A stretch of 64,000 bases of DNA, from assembly GCA_903842455.1 (NCBI GenBank), contig CAIMLX010000254.1:24236-88235 (forward strand), given 5' to 3'. Positions 1-10,851 of the stretch are shown here, piece after piece. The position numbers and the translations under genes are program-made. Every line of letters starts with the position of its first letter. The stretch's first letter is position 1. The notes below the pieces were generated by a model that had not been told where the DNA came from, made no database searches, and saw only the letters and a list, made by a program, of their open reading frames with translations. The stretch comes from an uncultured Hyphomicrobiales bacterium (GTDB taxonomy: Bacteria > Pseudomonadota > Alphaproteobacteria > Rhizobiales > Devosiaceae).

Positions 1-864
1 GCCATGGTGTTCCAGAACTACGCGCTCTATCCGCAGAAGTCGGTCTACAAGAACCTCGCCTTCCCCCTGCAGATGCGAAAGCTGCCCAAGGAAGAGATCG
101 ACAAGAAGGTCCGCGACGCCGCCAAGACGCTGGACATCACCCACCTGCTCGAGCGCAAGCCGCGCGAGTTGTCGGGTGGCCAGCAGCAGCGCGTCGCCCT
201 GGGCCGTGCCCTGGTGCGCGAGCCGCGGGTCTTCCTCATGGACGAACCGCTGTCCAACCTCGATGCCAAGCTGCGCGTGCAGATGCGGTCCGAGATCAAG
301 CGTTTCCACCAGGATCTGGGCGCCACCATCATCTACGTGACGCACGACCAGCTCGAGGCCGTCACCATGAGCGACAAGATGGCGGTGATGAACGGCGGCT
401 TTCTGCAGCAATACGACAGCCCCGCCAACGTCTTCGCCAACCCGATCAACATGTTCGTCGCCAGCTTCGTCGGTTCGCCCGCCATGAGCCTGGTGCCGCT
501 GACCGCCGTGTCGAAGGGCACCCAGGTCGTGCTCACCAGCCCTGAAGGCTGGGAGATGCCGCTGTCCGATGCCAATGGCAGGAAGGCGCTGTCGGCGACC
601 TCGAACAAGGTCGTCCTTGGCGGCCGGCACTCCACCATCAAGGTGCACAAGGTCCAGGTGCCCGGCGCCGTTCCCGGCAAGGTCTACACCGTCGAGCCCA
701 CCGGCGACGTCACCTTCGCCCAGGTCTTCGTTTCGGGGGCCACGGTCAACGTCAGCGTGCCGCCGGGCTTCGCGCTTCGGCCGGACGAACCCGTCTTCCT
801 CGAGTTCGACCAGGACCGCATGCACCTGTTCGACGGCGAAACCGAGATGGCGCTGCGGCTCTAG
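1..864 (+). CDS. Sugar ABC transporter ATP-binding protein (MalK/UgpC type), 5'-truncated by the window edge
   Basis: ATPase subunit of a carbohydrate importer, acting on the cytoplasmic face of the membrane. The reading frame is open to base 1, and the visible part begins in the Q-loop ([10 protein letters not shown]), so the Walker A motif lies outside the window. The signature [15 protein letters not shown], Walker [17 protein letters not shown] and switch His in VTHDQ follow in order. About 120 C-terminal residues form the regulatory OB/TOBE-like domain typical of MalK. It ends 73 bases before three sugar-acid dehydratases on the same strand, so it probably energises uptake of their substrate. 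It could also serve other importers lacking their own ATPase. The family is certain; the substrate is inferred from context. Confidence 0.93.
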   Translation, partial: AMVFQNYALYPQKSVYKNLAFPLQMRKLPKEEIDKKVRDAAKTLDITHLLERKPRELSGGQQQRVALGRALVREPRVFLMDEPLSNLDAKLRVQMRSEIKRFHQDLGATIIYVTHDQLEAVTMSDKMAVMNGGFLQQYDSPANVFANPINMFVASFVGSPAMSLVPLTAVSKGTQVVLTSPEGWEMPLSDANGRKALSATSNKVVLGGRHSTIKVHKVQVPGAVPGKVYTVEPTGDVTFAQVFVSGATVNVSVPPGFALRPDEPVFLEFDQDRMHLFDGETEMALRL

Positions 865-937
865 CCCCCGTTACCCACCTTCCCTTTTGCGGCCCGCATC
901 CTTGTGCGGGCCGTTCCTCAACCCGGACTTCGATGAC

Positions 938-2287
938 ATGACCAGCGCCGACACCGCCCTCAACCACGTCAACACGAGCTCGCGCCCCTCCGACCTGCGG
1001 ATCACCGACATCCGCGTCGCCGAGATCACCGGCGCGCCGTTCCGCTCGGCGCTGCTGAAGATCTACACCAACCAGGGGCTCGTCGGCTTCGGCGAAGTCC
1101 GCGACGGCGCCAGCGCCACCTACGCGCTGATGCTGAAGTCCCGCCTGCTCGGCGAAAACCCCTGCGACATCGACCGGCTGTTCCGCCGCATCAAGCAGTT
1201 CGGCGGCCACGGCCGCCAGGGCGGCGGCGTGTCGGCCATCGAGATCGCGCTGTGGGATCTCGCCGGCAAGGCCTACGGCATGCCGATCTACCAGATGCTG
1301 GGCGGCAAGTTCCGCGACAAGGTCCGCGTCTACTGCGACACCGACGCCGATCGTCCGAGCGGCATCGAGATGGGCAAGCGCCTGAAGCAGCGCATGGACA
1401 TGGGCTTCACCTTCCTGAAGATGGACCTTGGCCTGATGGAGATCGCCCATATTCCGGGCGCCGTCGTCGGCCCGGCCGGTGTGCTCGATGGCTTCAAGCA
1501 GCATGCCGGCGGCCTCCTCGCCACCAACGATGCCGAGCGCAAGGCGCGCAACATGGTCTATGACGCGCAGAACGTCATGCACCCGTTCACCGGCCTGCAC
1601 TTTTCCGAAAAAGGCCTCGACCTGCTCGAGCAGTACATCGCCGAAGTCCGCGAGGTCATCGGCCCCGATATTCCGCTCGCCATCGACCATCTCGGTCACA
1701 TTTCGATGTCGGACGGCATCCGCCTCGCCCAGCGTATCGAGAAATACACCCCGGCCTGGCTCGAGGACGTGATCCCGTGGCAGCATACCGAGGGCTATCG
1801 CCGCCTGCAGGAAGCCACCGCCGTGCCGATCTGCACCGGCGAGGACATCTACCTCAAGGAAGGCTTCGAGCCGCTGTTCAAGGCCGGTATCTCGGTCATC
1901 CACCCCGACCTGCTGACTACCGGTGGCATCCTCGAGACCAAGAAGATCGGCGACCGCGCGCAGGACTACGGCATCTCGATGGCCATCCACATGGCAGAGA
2001 GCCCGATCGCTGCCATCGCCGCCGCGCACGTCGCGACCGCCACCGAGAACTTCATGGCGCTCGAGTATCACTCGGTCGAAGTACCGTGGTGGGACGACAT
2101 CCAGATCGGCCTGCCCAAGCCCATCGTCAAGGACGGCTTCATCACGCTGACCGACAAGCCGGGCCTCGGCATCGACGACCTCAACGACGAGTTGCTGATG
2201 CAGCACCTGCAGCCGGGCGTCACCGGCATCTGGCAGGACACGAGCCGCTGGGACAACGACCATTCCTGGGACCGCACCTGGTCCTGA
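938..2287 (+). CDS. Enolase-superfamily (mandelate racemase/muconate lactonizing) dehydratase 1
   Basis: A 449-residue member of the enolase superfamily, which abstracts a proton alpha to a carboxylate and usually dehydrates sugar acids. The N-terminal capping domain (residues about 20-140) and the TIM barrel are both present. Candidate Mg ligands are the Asp in LAIDHLGH, the Glu in WLEDVIP and the Glu in CTGEDIY, in the normal order at barrel strand ends. HMAES near residue 350 may supply the catalytic His. I chose the ATG at 938 because the capping domain begins just after it; the longer open frame upstream runs through the ABC gene. It is the first of three tandem superfamily members. The exact substrate cannot be read from the sequence. 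Confidence 0.88.
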   Translation: MTSADTALNHVNTSSRPSDLRITDIRVAEITGAPFRSALLKIYTNQGLVGFGEVRDGASATYALMLKSRLLGENPCDIDRLFRRIKQFGGHGRQGGGVSAIEIALWDLAGKAYGMPIYQMLGGKFRDKVRVYCDTDADRPSGIEMGKRLKQRMDMGFTFLKMDLGLMEIAHIPGAVVGPAGVLDGFKQHAGGLLATNDAERKARNMVYDAQNVMHPFTGLHFSEKGLDLLEQYIAEVREVIGPDIPLAIDHLGHISMSDGIRLAQRIEKYTPAWLEDVIPWQHTEGYRRLQEATAVPICTGEDIYLKEGFEPLFKAGISVIHPDLLTTGGILETKKIGDRAQDYGISMAIHMAESPIAAIAAAHVATATENFMALEYHSVEVPWWDDIQIGLPKPIVKDGFITLTDKPGLGIDDLNDELLMQHLQPGVTGIWQDTSRWDNDHSWDRTWS

Positions 2288-2309
2288 TCGAAACGCCGAG
2301 CGTCATCAA

Positions 2310-3521
2310 ATGAAGATCAAAGAGATCAAGGTCATCGTCTGCTCGCCCGGACGGAACTTCACCACGGTGAAGATCATCACCGACGAGGGCGTCTACGGCA
2401 TCGGCGACGGCACGGTGAACGGCCGCGAGCTGGCGGTCGTTTCCTACCTGCAGGACCACATCGCCCCTACGCTCATCGGCAAGGACCCGCTCCGCACCGA
2501 GGACATCTGGCAGTACCTCTACAAGGGCGCCTACTGGCGTCGCGGCCCGATCACCATGGCGGCCATCGCCGCCATCGACATGGCGCTGTGGGACATCAAG
2601 GCCAAGGTCGCCAACATGCCGCTCTACCAGCTGCTCGGCGGCCGGTCGCGCGACAAGGTGATGGTCTACAAGCATGTCGGCGGCCTCGATATCAACGAGG
2701 TCGTCGAAGGCGTCGTCGCCATGAAGGAGCAGGGCCTCGAGGCGATCCGAGCCCAGGTCTCGATCCCCGGCCTGCCGCCGATCTACGGCACCGGCCCCGG
2801 CGCCGTGCAGACCAATGGCGGCATGGTCCGCGCAATGCCGGTCGAGGAAGTCTGGGCCACGCACAAGTACATGCCGCTGGTGCCGAAGCTGTTCGACAAG
2901 CTGCGTGACACGGTCGGCTACGACGTGCACTTGATGCACGACGTCCACCACCGCCTCACCCCGATCGAAGCCGCCCGTCTCGGCAAGGACCTCGAACCCT
3001 ACCGTCTGTTCTGGCTGGAAGATGCCATCCCGGCCGAACTGCAGGAAGGTTTCCGCATCATCCGGCAGCACACGACGCAGCCGCTGGCCGTGGGCGAGAT
3101 CTTCAACTCGATCTACGACTGCACCACGCTGATCCAGGAACAGCTGATCGACTACATCCGCGTCACTGCCGTGCACGCGGGCGGCGTCACCGGCATCAAG
3201 AAGATTTTCGACTTCGCCTCGATCTACCACGTGAAGTCGGCCTGCCATGGCCCGATGGACATGTCGCCCGCCACCATGGGCGCCAACATCCACGTCGATA
3301 CCGCCATCTCGAACTTCGGTATTCAGGAGTTCACCGGCTACACCCAGGAGACCTACGACGTCTTCAAGTGCGACTGGCGCTACGAGCGCGGCTATCTCTA
3401 CCCCAACGAGACGCCCGGCAGCGGCACCGACATCGACGAAGCCCTCGCCGCCAAATACCCCTATTCGCCCGCCTACCTGCCGGTCGCCCGGCTGGAAGAC
3501 GGCGGCATGACCAGCTGGTAA
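2310..3521 (+). CDS. manD: D-mannonate dehydratase, ManD/RspA type
   Basis: Converts D-mannonate to 2-keto-3-deoxy-D-gluconate. The 403-residue length and C-terminal sequence match the ManD subgroup of the enolase superfamily closely (recalled features: LMHDVHHRLTPIEAARLGK, FWLEDAIPAE, VGEIFNSI and the ending YSPAYLPVARLEDG). In DVHH the Asp is a metal ligand and the His a catalytic acid/base; the Glu residues of WLED and VGE complete the Mg site. HGPMDMSP carries the second conserved barrel-end His. The ATG at 2310 gives the standard length. It lies 22 bases after the preceding dehydratase and is probably co-transcribed. Some family members are poorly active on mannonate, so activity is likely but not proven. 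Confidence 0.9.
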   Translation: MKIKEIKVIVCSPGRNFTTVKIITDEGVYGIGDGTVNGRELAVVSYLQDHIAPTLIGKDPLRTEDIWQYLYKGAYWRRGPITMAAIAAIDMALWDIKAKVANMPLYQLLGGRSRDKVMVYKHVGGLDINEVVEGVVAMKEQGLEAIRAQVSIPGLPPIYGTGPGAVQTNGGMVRAMPVEEVWATHKYMPLVPKLFDKLRDTVGYDVHLMHDVHHRLTPIEAARLGKDLEPYRLFWLEDAIPAELQEGFRIIRQHTTQPLAVGEIFNSIYDCTTLIQEQLIDYIRVTAVHAGGVTGIKKIFDFASIYHVKSACHGPMDMSPATMGANIHVDTAISNFGIQEFTGYTQETYDVFKCDWRYERGYLYPNETPGSGTDIDEALAAKYPYSPAYLPVARLEDGGMTSW

Positions 3522-3588
3522 CCCGGAGCGTTGCCAGGAAAAGTTGCAGACTTTTCCGGTTCGGCAGCGCGACAACGAAGAGACTGCC

Positions 3589-4752
3589 ATGAAAATCACC
3601 GCCATCAAGCCGTATCCCGTGTGGGTCGGCCACCGTAACCAGCTCATCGTCAAGATCGAGACCGACGAAGGCATTTTCGGCTGGGGCGAAAGCGGCCTGT
3701 CGGGCCGCGAGAAGGCCGTGGTCGGCGCGCTCGAGCACTACGCCCAGATCCTTGTCGGCAAGGACCCGATGCAGATCGGCCATATCTGGCAACTGCTCTA
3801 TCGCAGTCAGTATTTCGAGGGCGGCCGCGTCCTCACCGCCGCCCAGTCGGCCATCGATATCGCGCTGCACGACATCAAGGGCAAGGCGCTCGGCGTCCCG
3901 GTCTACGAGCTGCTCGGCGGCAAGCACCGCAACGTCATCCCCACCTTCGCCTCCACCGGCGGCATCACCGATGACGGCAACGAAACCATCGAGCAGGCCA
4001 AGGCGCTGATGGCGCGCGGCTGGAAATCCATCCGCTTCTTCCCCGCCGCCTGGGGTGGCCCGGACAACATCTTCGAGCCACGCGAGTCGATCGGCAAGAC
4101 CGCGAAATTCCTGATCCGCGCCCGCGAGGAGCTCGGCGACGAGGTCGTGCTCGGCATCGACTACCACCACCGCCTGTCCGTCGCCGAAACCGCCAGCTTC
4201 TGCCAGAAGATGCCGTCCGGCACCCTCGACTTCCTCGAGGAGCCGATCCGCGACGAGACGCCGGAAGCCTACGAGTCGCTCCGCACCCTCACCGACGTGC
4301 CCTTCGCCATCGGCGAGGAGTTCGCATCGAAGTGGCAGTTCCTCCCCTACATCGAGCGCGGCATCCACCAGTACAACCGGCTCGACCTCTGCAATGTCGG
4401 CGGCTTCACCGAGGCGATGAAGGTCGCCGGCTGGTCCGAGGCGCATTATGTCGACCTCATGCCGCACAATCCGCTCGGCCCGATCTGCACCGCCGCGACC
4501 ATCCACTTCTCGGCCGCCACCGCGAATTTCTTCGCGCTCGAAGTGCGCGCCAATGCCACCGATCTCTACGCCGGCACCCCCACCGCGGACCTGTTCCCGC
4601 TCATGCCGATGCTCGATGGCGCCGTCTACCCCGTGCCCACCGCCCCCGGCCTCGGCATCGAGATCAACGAAGACAAGCTGACCGAAAAATCCTTCCAGTT
4701 CTGGGAGGCCCCCAAGCTGTATCGCCGTGACGGCTCGGTCACCAACTGGTAA
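3589..4752 (+). CDS. Enolase-superfamily dehydratase 3 (galactonate-dehydratase-like)
   Basis: A 387-residue sugar-acid dehydratase homologue. The capping domain opens MKITAIKPYPVWVG and contains the GWGESG strand. Metal ligands are read as Asp in LGIDYHHRL, Glu in FLEEPI and Glu in AIGEEF, and MPHNPLGP carries the barrel-end His as in DgoD-type galactonate dehydratases. The position where many relatives have a KxK base motif reads IRFFPAAWGG here, so the catalytic base differs from mandelate racemase. The ATG at 3589 aligns with other family members better than an upstream in-frame start. It sits 67 bases after manD and 27 bases before the RraA-like gene. Confidence 0.85.
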   Translation: MKITAIKPYPVWVGHRNQLIVKIETDEGIFGWGESGLSGREKAVVGALEHYAQILVGKDPMQIGHIWQLLYRSQYFEGGRVLTAAQSAIDIALHDIKGKALGVPVYELLGGKHRNVIPTFASTGGITDDGNETIEQAKALMARGWKSIRFFPAAWGGPDNIFEPRESIGKTAKFLIRAREELGDEVVLGIDYHHRLSVAETASFCQKMPSGTLDFLEEPIRDETPEAYESLRTLTDVPFAIGEEFASKWQFLPYIERGIHQYNRLDLCNVGGFTEAMKVAGWSEAHYVDLMPHNPLGPICTAATIHFSAATANFFALEVRANATDLYAGTPTADLFPLMPMLDGAVYPVPTAPGLGIEINEDKLTEKSFQFWEAPKLYRRDGSVTNW

Positions 4753-4779
4753 GCCACACCCCATTCGGAGGAACTTCTA

Positions 4780-5547
4780 ATGCGTACGATTCAGACCCCC
4801 ATTCCGGCGTTCAAGCGCCCGCCCAAGGATATGCTCGATGCCCTCAGGGACATCGGCACCGCCACCGTAGCCGGCTCGCTCGGCCATGCCGGCTTCCGCA
4901 ACCCGCACATGCTCGGCCCCGTGACGCAGAACCCCGGCGCCTCGATCGTTGGCGTCGCGCAGACTCTGCAGTTCCTGCCGCAGCGCCCCGACCTGTTTGC
5001 CGAGGGCGAGTATTCCGATCCCGAAGTCCAGCTGCACCGCCACGTTCTCTACGAGATCGAGGAAGGTGACGTGGTCGTTGTCGATGCGCGCGGCGACATG
5101 AGTTCGGGCGTCTTCGGCGACATGATGTCGACCTACTTCAAGGGCCGCGGCGGCGCCGGCATCGTCATCGACGGCGTCATGCGCGACCGTCCCAACGTCG
5201 AAAAGCTCGGCCTCAAGACCTGGCTGCGCGGCTGGACCCCGAACTACCACGTCCAGGTCTCGATCTTCCCGAACGCCGTGAACGTGCCGATCTCGTGCGG
5301 CGGCGTCACTGTCATTCCGGGCGACATCATCATGGCCGACGATGACGGCGTCGTCGTCCTGCCGCAGTCGATGGCCGAGAAGGTCATCGAAGATTCCAAG
5401 AAGCACGCCGAGTGGGAAGTGTTCAGCCGCGAAAAGCTGATGGTCGGCGCCGACCTCCGCCGCTACTACCCGCTCCACCCCGACGCCGAAGACGAATACC
5501 AGGCCTGGCGCAAGGCCAACGGCCTCCCCCCGAGCCCCAGCCGCTAA
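4780..5547 (+). CDS. RraA-family protein (HMG/oxaloacetate aldolase-like fold)
   Basis: A 255-residue RraA-fold protein. Family members are divalent-metal aldolases or decarboxylases acting on short 2-oxo acids; a minority regulate RNase E. The hallmark GAGIVIDGVMRD (Arg and Asp binding the oxo-acid and metal) lies near residues 128-139, and GDIIMADDDGVVV near 185. A strong Shine-Dalgarno GGAGG at 4767-4771 sits 8 bases before the ATG. Following three dehydratases that yield 2-keto-3-deoxy acids, an aldolase cleaving such products is the natural role. The tail after residue 225 is longer than in minimal RraA. A terminator follows directly, making this the last gene of the operon. Confidence 0.85.
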   Translation: MRTIQTPIPAFKRPPKDMLDALRDIGTATVAGSLGHAGFRNPHMLGPVTQNPGASIVGVAQTLQFLPQRPDLFAEGEYSDPEVQLHRHVLYEIEEGDVVVVDARGDMSSGVFGDMMSTYFKGRGGAGIVIDGVMRDRPNVEKLGLKTWLRGWTPNYHVQVSIFPNAVNVPISCGGVTVIPGDIIMADDDGVVVLPQSMAEKVIEDSKKHAEWEVFSREKLMVGADLRRYYPLHPDAEDEYQAWRKANGLPPSPSR

Positions 5548-5570
5548 GCGCTGGCCTCGCAGGACCTACG

Positions 5571-5597
5571 AAGGGCGCCCAAGTGGCGCCCTTTTCT
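5571..5597 (+). terminator. Rho-independent terminator after the sugar-acid operon
   Basis: AAGGGCGCC pairs perfectly with GGCGCCCTT across a six-base loop and is followed by a T-rich run. It begins 24 bases after the RraA-family stop codon. Confidence 0.8.
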
Positions 5598-5667
5598 TCG
5601 CCCTGCCGGCCCACGCATGCCGCTCCCCCTCCACCGCCTGCCAGTTCACCCCTCCCGCCCAACACCA

Positions 5668-5760
5668 CTGTCACCCCGGCGAAAGCCGGGGCCCATCCTG
5701 ATGGCTCGGATAAGCACCGCACCGCCTCAGGCTGGATCCCGGCCTTCGCCGGGATGACAG
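5668..5760. repeat. Intergenic inverted-repeat element with 29-bp imperfect arms
   Basis: Left arm 5668-5696 (CTGTCACCCCGGCGAAAGCC...) and right arm 5732-5760 (...GGCCTTCGCCGGGATGACAG) are near-perfect reverse complements around about 35 bases. This looks like the palindromic, non-coding dispersed elements common between genes of Rhizobiales and Sphingomonadales genomes. It lies between the convergent ends of the RraA-like and MAPEG genes, the usual setting for such elements. I see only this one copy of this type in the window. Confidence 0.7.
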
Positions 5761-5803
5761 CGAAAACCGAAATCAAGACGACGGTTCGGCCCTTACCGCT
5801 GCC

Positions 5804-6277
5804 CTAGAACGCCGCCCCCACCCCGGCCCACACACTCGCCCCCGCCATGAACACGATCGCCAGCGAGCCGGGCGTCCACAGCATGGCCCTCACATCATGA
5901 ATCTGCGCCGTCATGTAGGCCCAGAAGTGGAGCCCCCGCGTCACCACGTAGCCGTAGAACACCACCTGCGCCAGCCACAGCGGCGGCGCCGTCGTGACGT
6001 AGATCAGCCCCGCCACGAAGAAATACGGCAGGTTCTCGAGGTCGTTCATCTGGATGCGGCGGATGCGCTCGACCTTCTCGTTCGGCGTAAGCTGGCTGTC
6101 GTGCGGCTTGGGATTCAGCTGCGTTTTCTTGGCGTCCTCCGGGTTCCGGAACCCGGCGTTCTCGCCCATCATCCGCACCACCGTGAGCCAGCTCATCGCC
6201 ACGCCCTTGAGCAGCATGATGCCCGCAGCGATCGCATACGTCGCGAACACCGGGTTCGCCAAACTCAAATGTTCCAC
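5804..6277 (-). CDS. MAPEG-family integral membrane protein
   Basis: A 157-residue protein of the MAPEG family (membrane-associated proteins in eicosanoid and glutathione metabolism), resembling microsomal glutathione S-transferase 1. The family motif appears as ERIRRIQMNDLENLPYFFV around residues 69-87. Hydrophobic segments near residues 12-30, 80-100, 104-122 and 132-150 fit the four-helix bundle. It probably conjugates glutathione to hydrophobic electrophiles or reduces lipid hydroperoxides in the inner membrane. It is transcribed divergently from the TetR gene at 6412, which suggests local regulation. Many bacterial MAPEG proteins have no assigned substrate. Confidence 0.88.
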   Translation of the reverse strand: MEHLSLANPVFATYAIAAGIMLLKGVAMSWLTVVRMMGENAGFRNPEDAKKTQLNPKPHDSQLTPNEKVERIRRIQMNDLENLPYFFVAGLIYVTTAPPLWLAQVVFYGYVVTRGLHFWAYMTAQIHDVRAMLWTPGSLAIVFMAGASVWAGVGAAF

Positions 6278-6411
6278 TTTGTACGGTCTCCACCCGCCGG
6301 CGCCCTCGCCAGATCATGCAATCAATTTTTAGACCAACGTTCGAAAAAGTCAACGAATGGACTTTTATTGCGCCTCGCGGTACAGCTGGAGACGATTCGA
6401 CGCGAGGCGAC

Positions 6412-7056
6412 ATGCGCAAGCCGACCACCGACGACGCCCGAAAAGCCCGCCAGCAGCGCAAGCGCGACCGTTCACGTGACGATATCCTTGCCGCCGCCCG
6501 CGCCGTACTGCTCCGCGATGGCATCGCCGCGGTTACCCTGGAGGCCGTTGCCCGCGAGGCGGGGATGTCGAAGACCGGGCTCTACTACTACTTCTCATCC
6601 AAGGAAGCGCTGGTCTTCGAGCTGATCTTTGCCGCCTACGAGAACCACGCCCAGCGCGTTCAGGAAGCCGTAGCGGCCACCGAAACCGGGGCGGAAGCGC
6701 TCGGTGCTGTCATCCGCAATACCGTCGAGGTCTATTCCGGCCAGATGGACGATTTCCGGCTCGCCTTCCTGCTTGGCCAGGTCACTGGATCGGCCGACAT
6801 GCGGGTTTCAGCCGAGCAGTTGCAGCGCATCCGCCCGCTCAACGACATGTTCCTCGCCGGCACCACCCGTCTCCTAGCCGATGGCAACTCAACCGGCCCG
6901 GTCGAGCCCCGCCTCCTCGCCTTCCTGGCTTTGCTGTCCGCCATCGGGCTGCTGACGATGAAGGGGCTGGTCGAGTCCCAGGGCGACCCCCTGCTCTACT
7001 CTGACGACCAGATGATTGACGCGCTCAGCAGCATCTTCGCCAGGGCGGTGGAGTAA
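6412..7056 (+). CDS. TetR/AcrR-family transcriptional regulator
   Basis: A 214-residue regulator. The N-terminal helix-turn-helix spans about residues 20-65 (SRDDILAAARAVLLRDG...TLEAVAREAGMSKTGLYYYFSSKEAL), the classic TetR DNA-binding signature. The rest is the helical ligand-binding and dimerisation domain. I placed the start at ATG 6412 rather than an upstream in-frame ATG at 6316, because the upstream 32 residues are not protein-like and would remove the promoter space with the divergent MAPEG gene. The gap contains TTCG-N10-CGAA, a weak operator candidate. The likely role is repression of the MAPEG gene and possibly itself; the ligand is unknown. Confidence 0.88.
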   Translation: MRKPTTDDARKARQQRKRDRSRDDILAAARAVLLRDGIAAVTLEAVAREAGMSKTGLYYYFSSKEALVFELIFAAYENHAQRVQEAVAATETGAEALGAVIRNTVEVYSGQMDDFRLAFLLGQVTGSADMRVSAEQLQRIRPLNDMFLAGTTRLLADGNSTGPVEPRLLAFLALLSAIGLLTMKGLVESQGDPLLYSDDQMIDALSSIFARAVE

Positions 7057-7443
7057 GGTCGTCCTGCCGACTTATCCCCGCGCCTCAGCCGCGTGCGATT
7101 CTGCCTCGTCTCCTGCAGGGCGGGCGCTCGCGACGAACGTGCGGCGGGGGATATCGGGGGCCGGGAAGTCGTTTCCGGCGGGCCGCGGTGTGAGCAACCG
7201 GCAGTTGGACGTCTTCACTGGCGTCCGTGTCCGCTCCCTTGCACCCCCGTCCAACTCATCCCCGATCGACCGGCGGGGCGAGAGTCTCGCTTTTTTGCGG
7301 ACTAACCGCGTTGGGGCTCAGCCCCGCCGGTCACCCGCCCATTCATCAACCCGAGGCCGCGCGGCCAGCGGGGGTCCAGGCACATCTTTGTTTCTGTTTC
7401 GTTCCATGCTAGCGTGCTCGGATCGAACCGCTTGGAACCGCCC
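7057..7443. other. 387-base gap with a nested stem structure, no gene recognised
   Basis: No convincing coding frame. The clearest feature is a perfect 12-bp inverted repeat (GACCGGCGGGGC at 7268-7279 with GCCCCGCCGGTC at 7321-7332). It encloses a small hairpin GCGAG-AGT-CTCGC followed by six T (7278-7296) and a GCGG...CCGC hairpin. The inner hairpin plus T-run could terminate transcription; the outer arms suggest a branched RNA or a relic of a mobile palindrome. Upstream, GGACG...CGTCC near 7205-7227 forms another short stem. I looked for tmRNA, RNase P, SRP and tRNA hallmarks and found none. Confidence 0.45.
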
Positions 7444-9352
<1,909 letters not shown>

Positions 9353-9366
9353 TCAGCGCTGCGCCA

Positions 9367-10848
9367 TCACAGGTGGTGCCTGTATCGGCCGCTCGGGTCC
9401 CGGGGCAGCAGTTCCTGCACCGCCACCGTGAACCCGCGCCGGTAGAAATTGTAGATGCGGTCCCGGTCGGGAAACTCCGTCCCCTCCGGGTGCCCCTCGG
9501 CCAGCCAGTCGAGGTAGGTGACGAGGTGCGTCACCTCCTCCCGCGCTTCCCACAGGTAGGGATGGAAGGCGTAGAACAGGTCGCGGTTCTCGAGTTCCGT
9601 CATCAGGTCGAACAGGTTCCGGATCCGGTCCCTGAGCCCGGTGATCGCCGCATGCCCCTCGCGCCAGGTCGCCGACGTCACGTCGGGATGCGCCTCGCTC
9701 AGCATCCGACGCGCCGTCTGCAGCAGCGCCTCCACCTCCGGCCCCTGCCGGAACGGCTGGTAGAACAGCTCGACCAGCAGGCGGACGTCCTCCAGCGGCA
9801 GCAGCTTTGTCGGCTGCGTAAAGGCCAGCCGGAACCGCTTCTGCCAGATAGGCAGCGCCGCCGCGAGTGCGTCACCTTCGACATCCACGCCGCGGGCGAA
9901 CGCCCCCGTGGTGTGCACTGGCACGAAATTGGCCTCGAACTCGTTGTTGGGGTTGGTGATCAACCCATCGATCAGCCCGAGGATTTCCGCCTTCCGTCCG
10001 CCCAGTGGCCCCGCCATCACGCGGCGGATATCGTAGTCGTTGGCGTGGAAATTCTCCCAGATCACCGGCTTCCGCCGCAGCACCCTGCCGATCTCGCGCA
10101 GCCCCTCCGCCGACAGCGTCTTCGACACGATGTCCGGCCCCGTCCAGAACACGCCGATCTCGGGATTGAGCCCCTCCCCGACGGTGTTGAGATAGGCCGA
10201 GCCAGGCACGTCGTGCCCCGCGAACGCACCACAATACTCGGTCGGGCAGAACAGCAGCACCGGCTGCTCCACCTGCGACTTCAGGTGCTCGAAAGCGGAG
10301 TTGGTGAAATACACCTGCGCCGCGGCGAAGCTGTCGAATGCCCTATCGTCCGCCGCCGCCATGGTGCGCGGAATGTCGTCGAACAGCAGCGCGAAATGCT
10401 TCACCCCGAGGGCCAGGAGCTGGTCGAGCCGGCGCTTCAGCGCCTTGAGGTCGCTTGCGTCCGAGTAGACGACATCAAGACATGGGGCGATGGCCACCAT
10501 GAAGTTGAGCTTCCGCGCACGGGCCGCCTCGACCAGGTCCTGGAGTTCTGCGGCTTCCGCCGCATTGTAGATTTCGCGCCAGCGCGCCCGGATCTTGATG
10601 TCGTCCTTCGGGCCGTAGACGAAGGTGTTCATCCCCGACCCGACGATCCAGTCGAGCATTTCGAGCCGCTGCCGCGGTGTCCACGCCCGGCCGTAAAACC
10701 CCTCGATCACCCCGGTGAGCAGCGGCTTCGAGGTAACGATGCCGCCCAGTTCCCGGTCATCGGTCGTGTCGAAAGTCGTGTCCATCGACCAGCCGGCGAG
10801 CCCGGGCGGCAGCGAAGAGGCGATCGGTTCGTCACGCATGATGGTCAT
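9367..10848 (-). CDS. GH84 beta-N-acetylglucosaminidase (O-GlcNAcase homologue)
   Basis: A 493-residue glycoside hydrolase of family 84, which removes terminal beta-GlcNAc by substrate-assisted catalysis. The catalytic Asp pair is D157-D158 in FALLFDDIP. Substrate-binding motifs seen in animal OGA are intact: GVIEGFYGR (residues 46-54), YGPKDD (78-83), CPTEYCG, WENFHANDYD and NPNNEFEAN. The C-terminal 150 residues are helical, matching the stalk domain of OGA. There is no evident signal peptide, so it probably acts in the cytoplasm on imported GlcNAc conjugates. It follows a sugar ABC importer with 3 bases between and precedes an OGA-like GNAT gene. Bacterial OGA homologues are known, for example in Oceanicola. 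Confidence 0.95.
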   Translation of the reverse strand: MTIMRDEPIASSLPPGLAGWSMDTTFDTTDDRELGGIVTSKPLLTGVIEGFYGRAWTPRQRLEMLDWIVGSGMNTFVYGPKDDIKIRARWREIYNAAEAAELQDLVEAARARKLNFMVAIAPCLDVVYSDASDLKALKRRLDQLLALGVKHFALLFDDIPRTMAAADDRAFDSFAAAQVYFTNSAFEHLKSQVEQPVLLFCPTEYCGAFAGHDVPGSAYLNTVGEGLNPEIGVFWTGPDIVSKTLSAEGLREIGRVLRRKPVIWENFHANDYDIRRVMAGPLGGRKAEILGLIDGLITNPNNEFEANFVPVHTTGAFARGVDVEGDALAAALPIWQKRFRLAFTQPTKLLPLEDVRLLVELFYQPFRQGPEVEALLQTARRMLSEAHPDVTSATWREGHAAITGLRDRIRNLFDLMTELENRDLFYAFHPYLWEAREEVTHLVTYLDWLAEGHPEGTEFPDRDRIYNFYRRGFTVAVQELLPRDPSGRYRHHL

Positions 10849-10851
10849 CGG

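Noticed and set aside
752..2263. Long open frame (503 aa) on the minus strand opposite dehydratase 1, and similar antisense frames at 2220-3674 and 3364-4764
   Set aside because: Antisense shadows of high-GC genes; low-complexity Asp/Val/Gly/Arg sequence, no motifs, and the plus-strand enzymes are certain.
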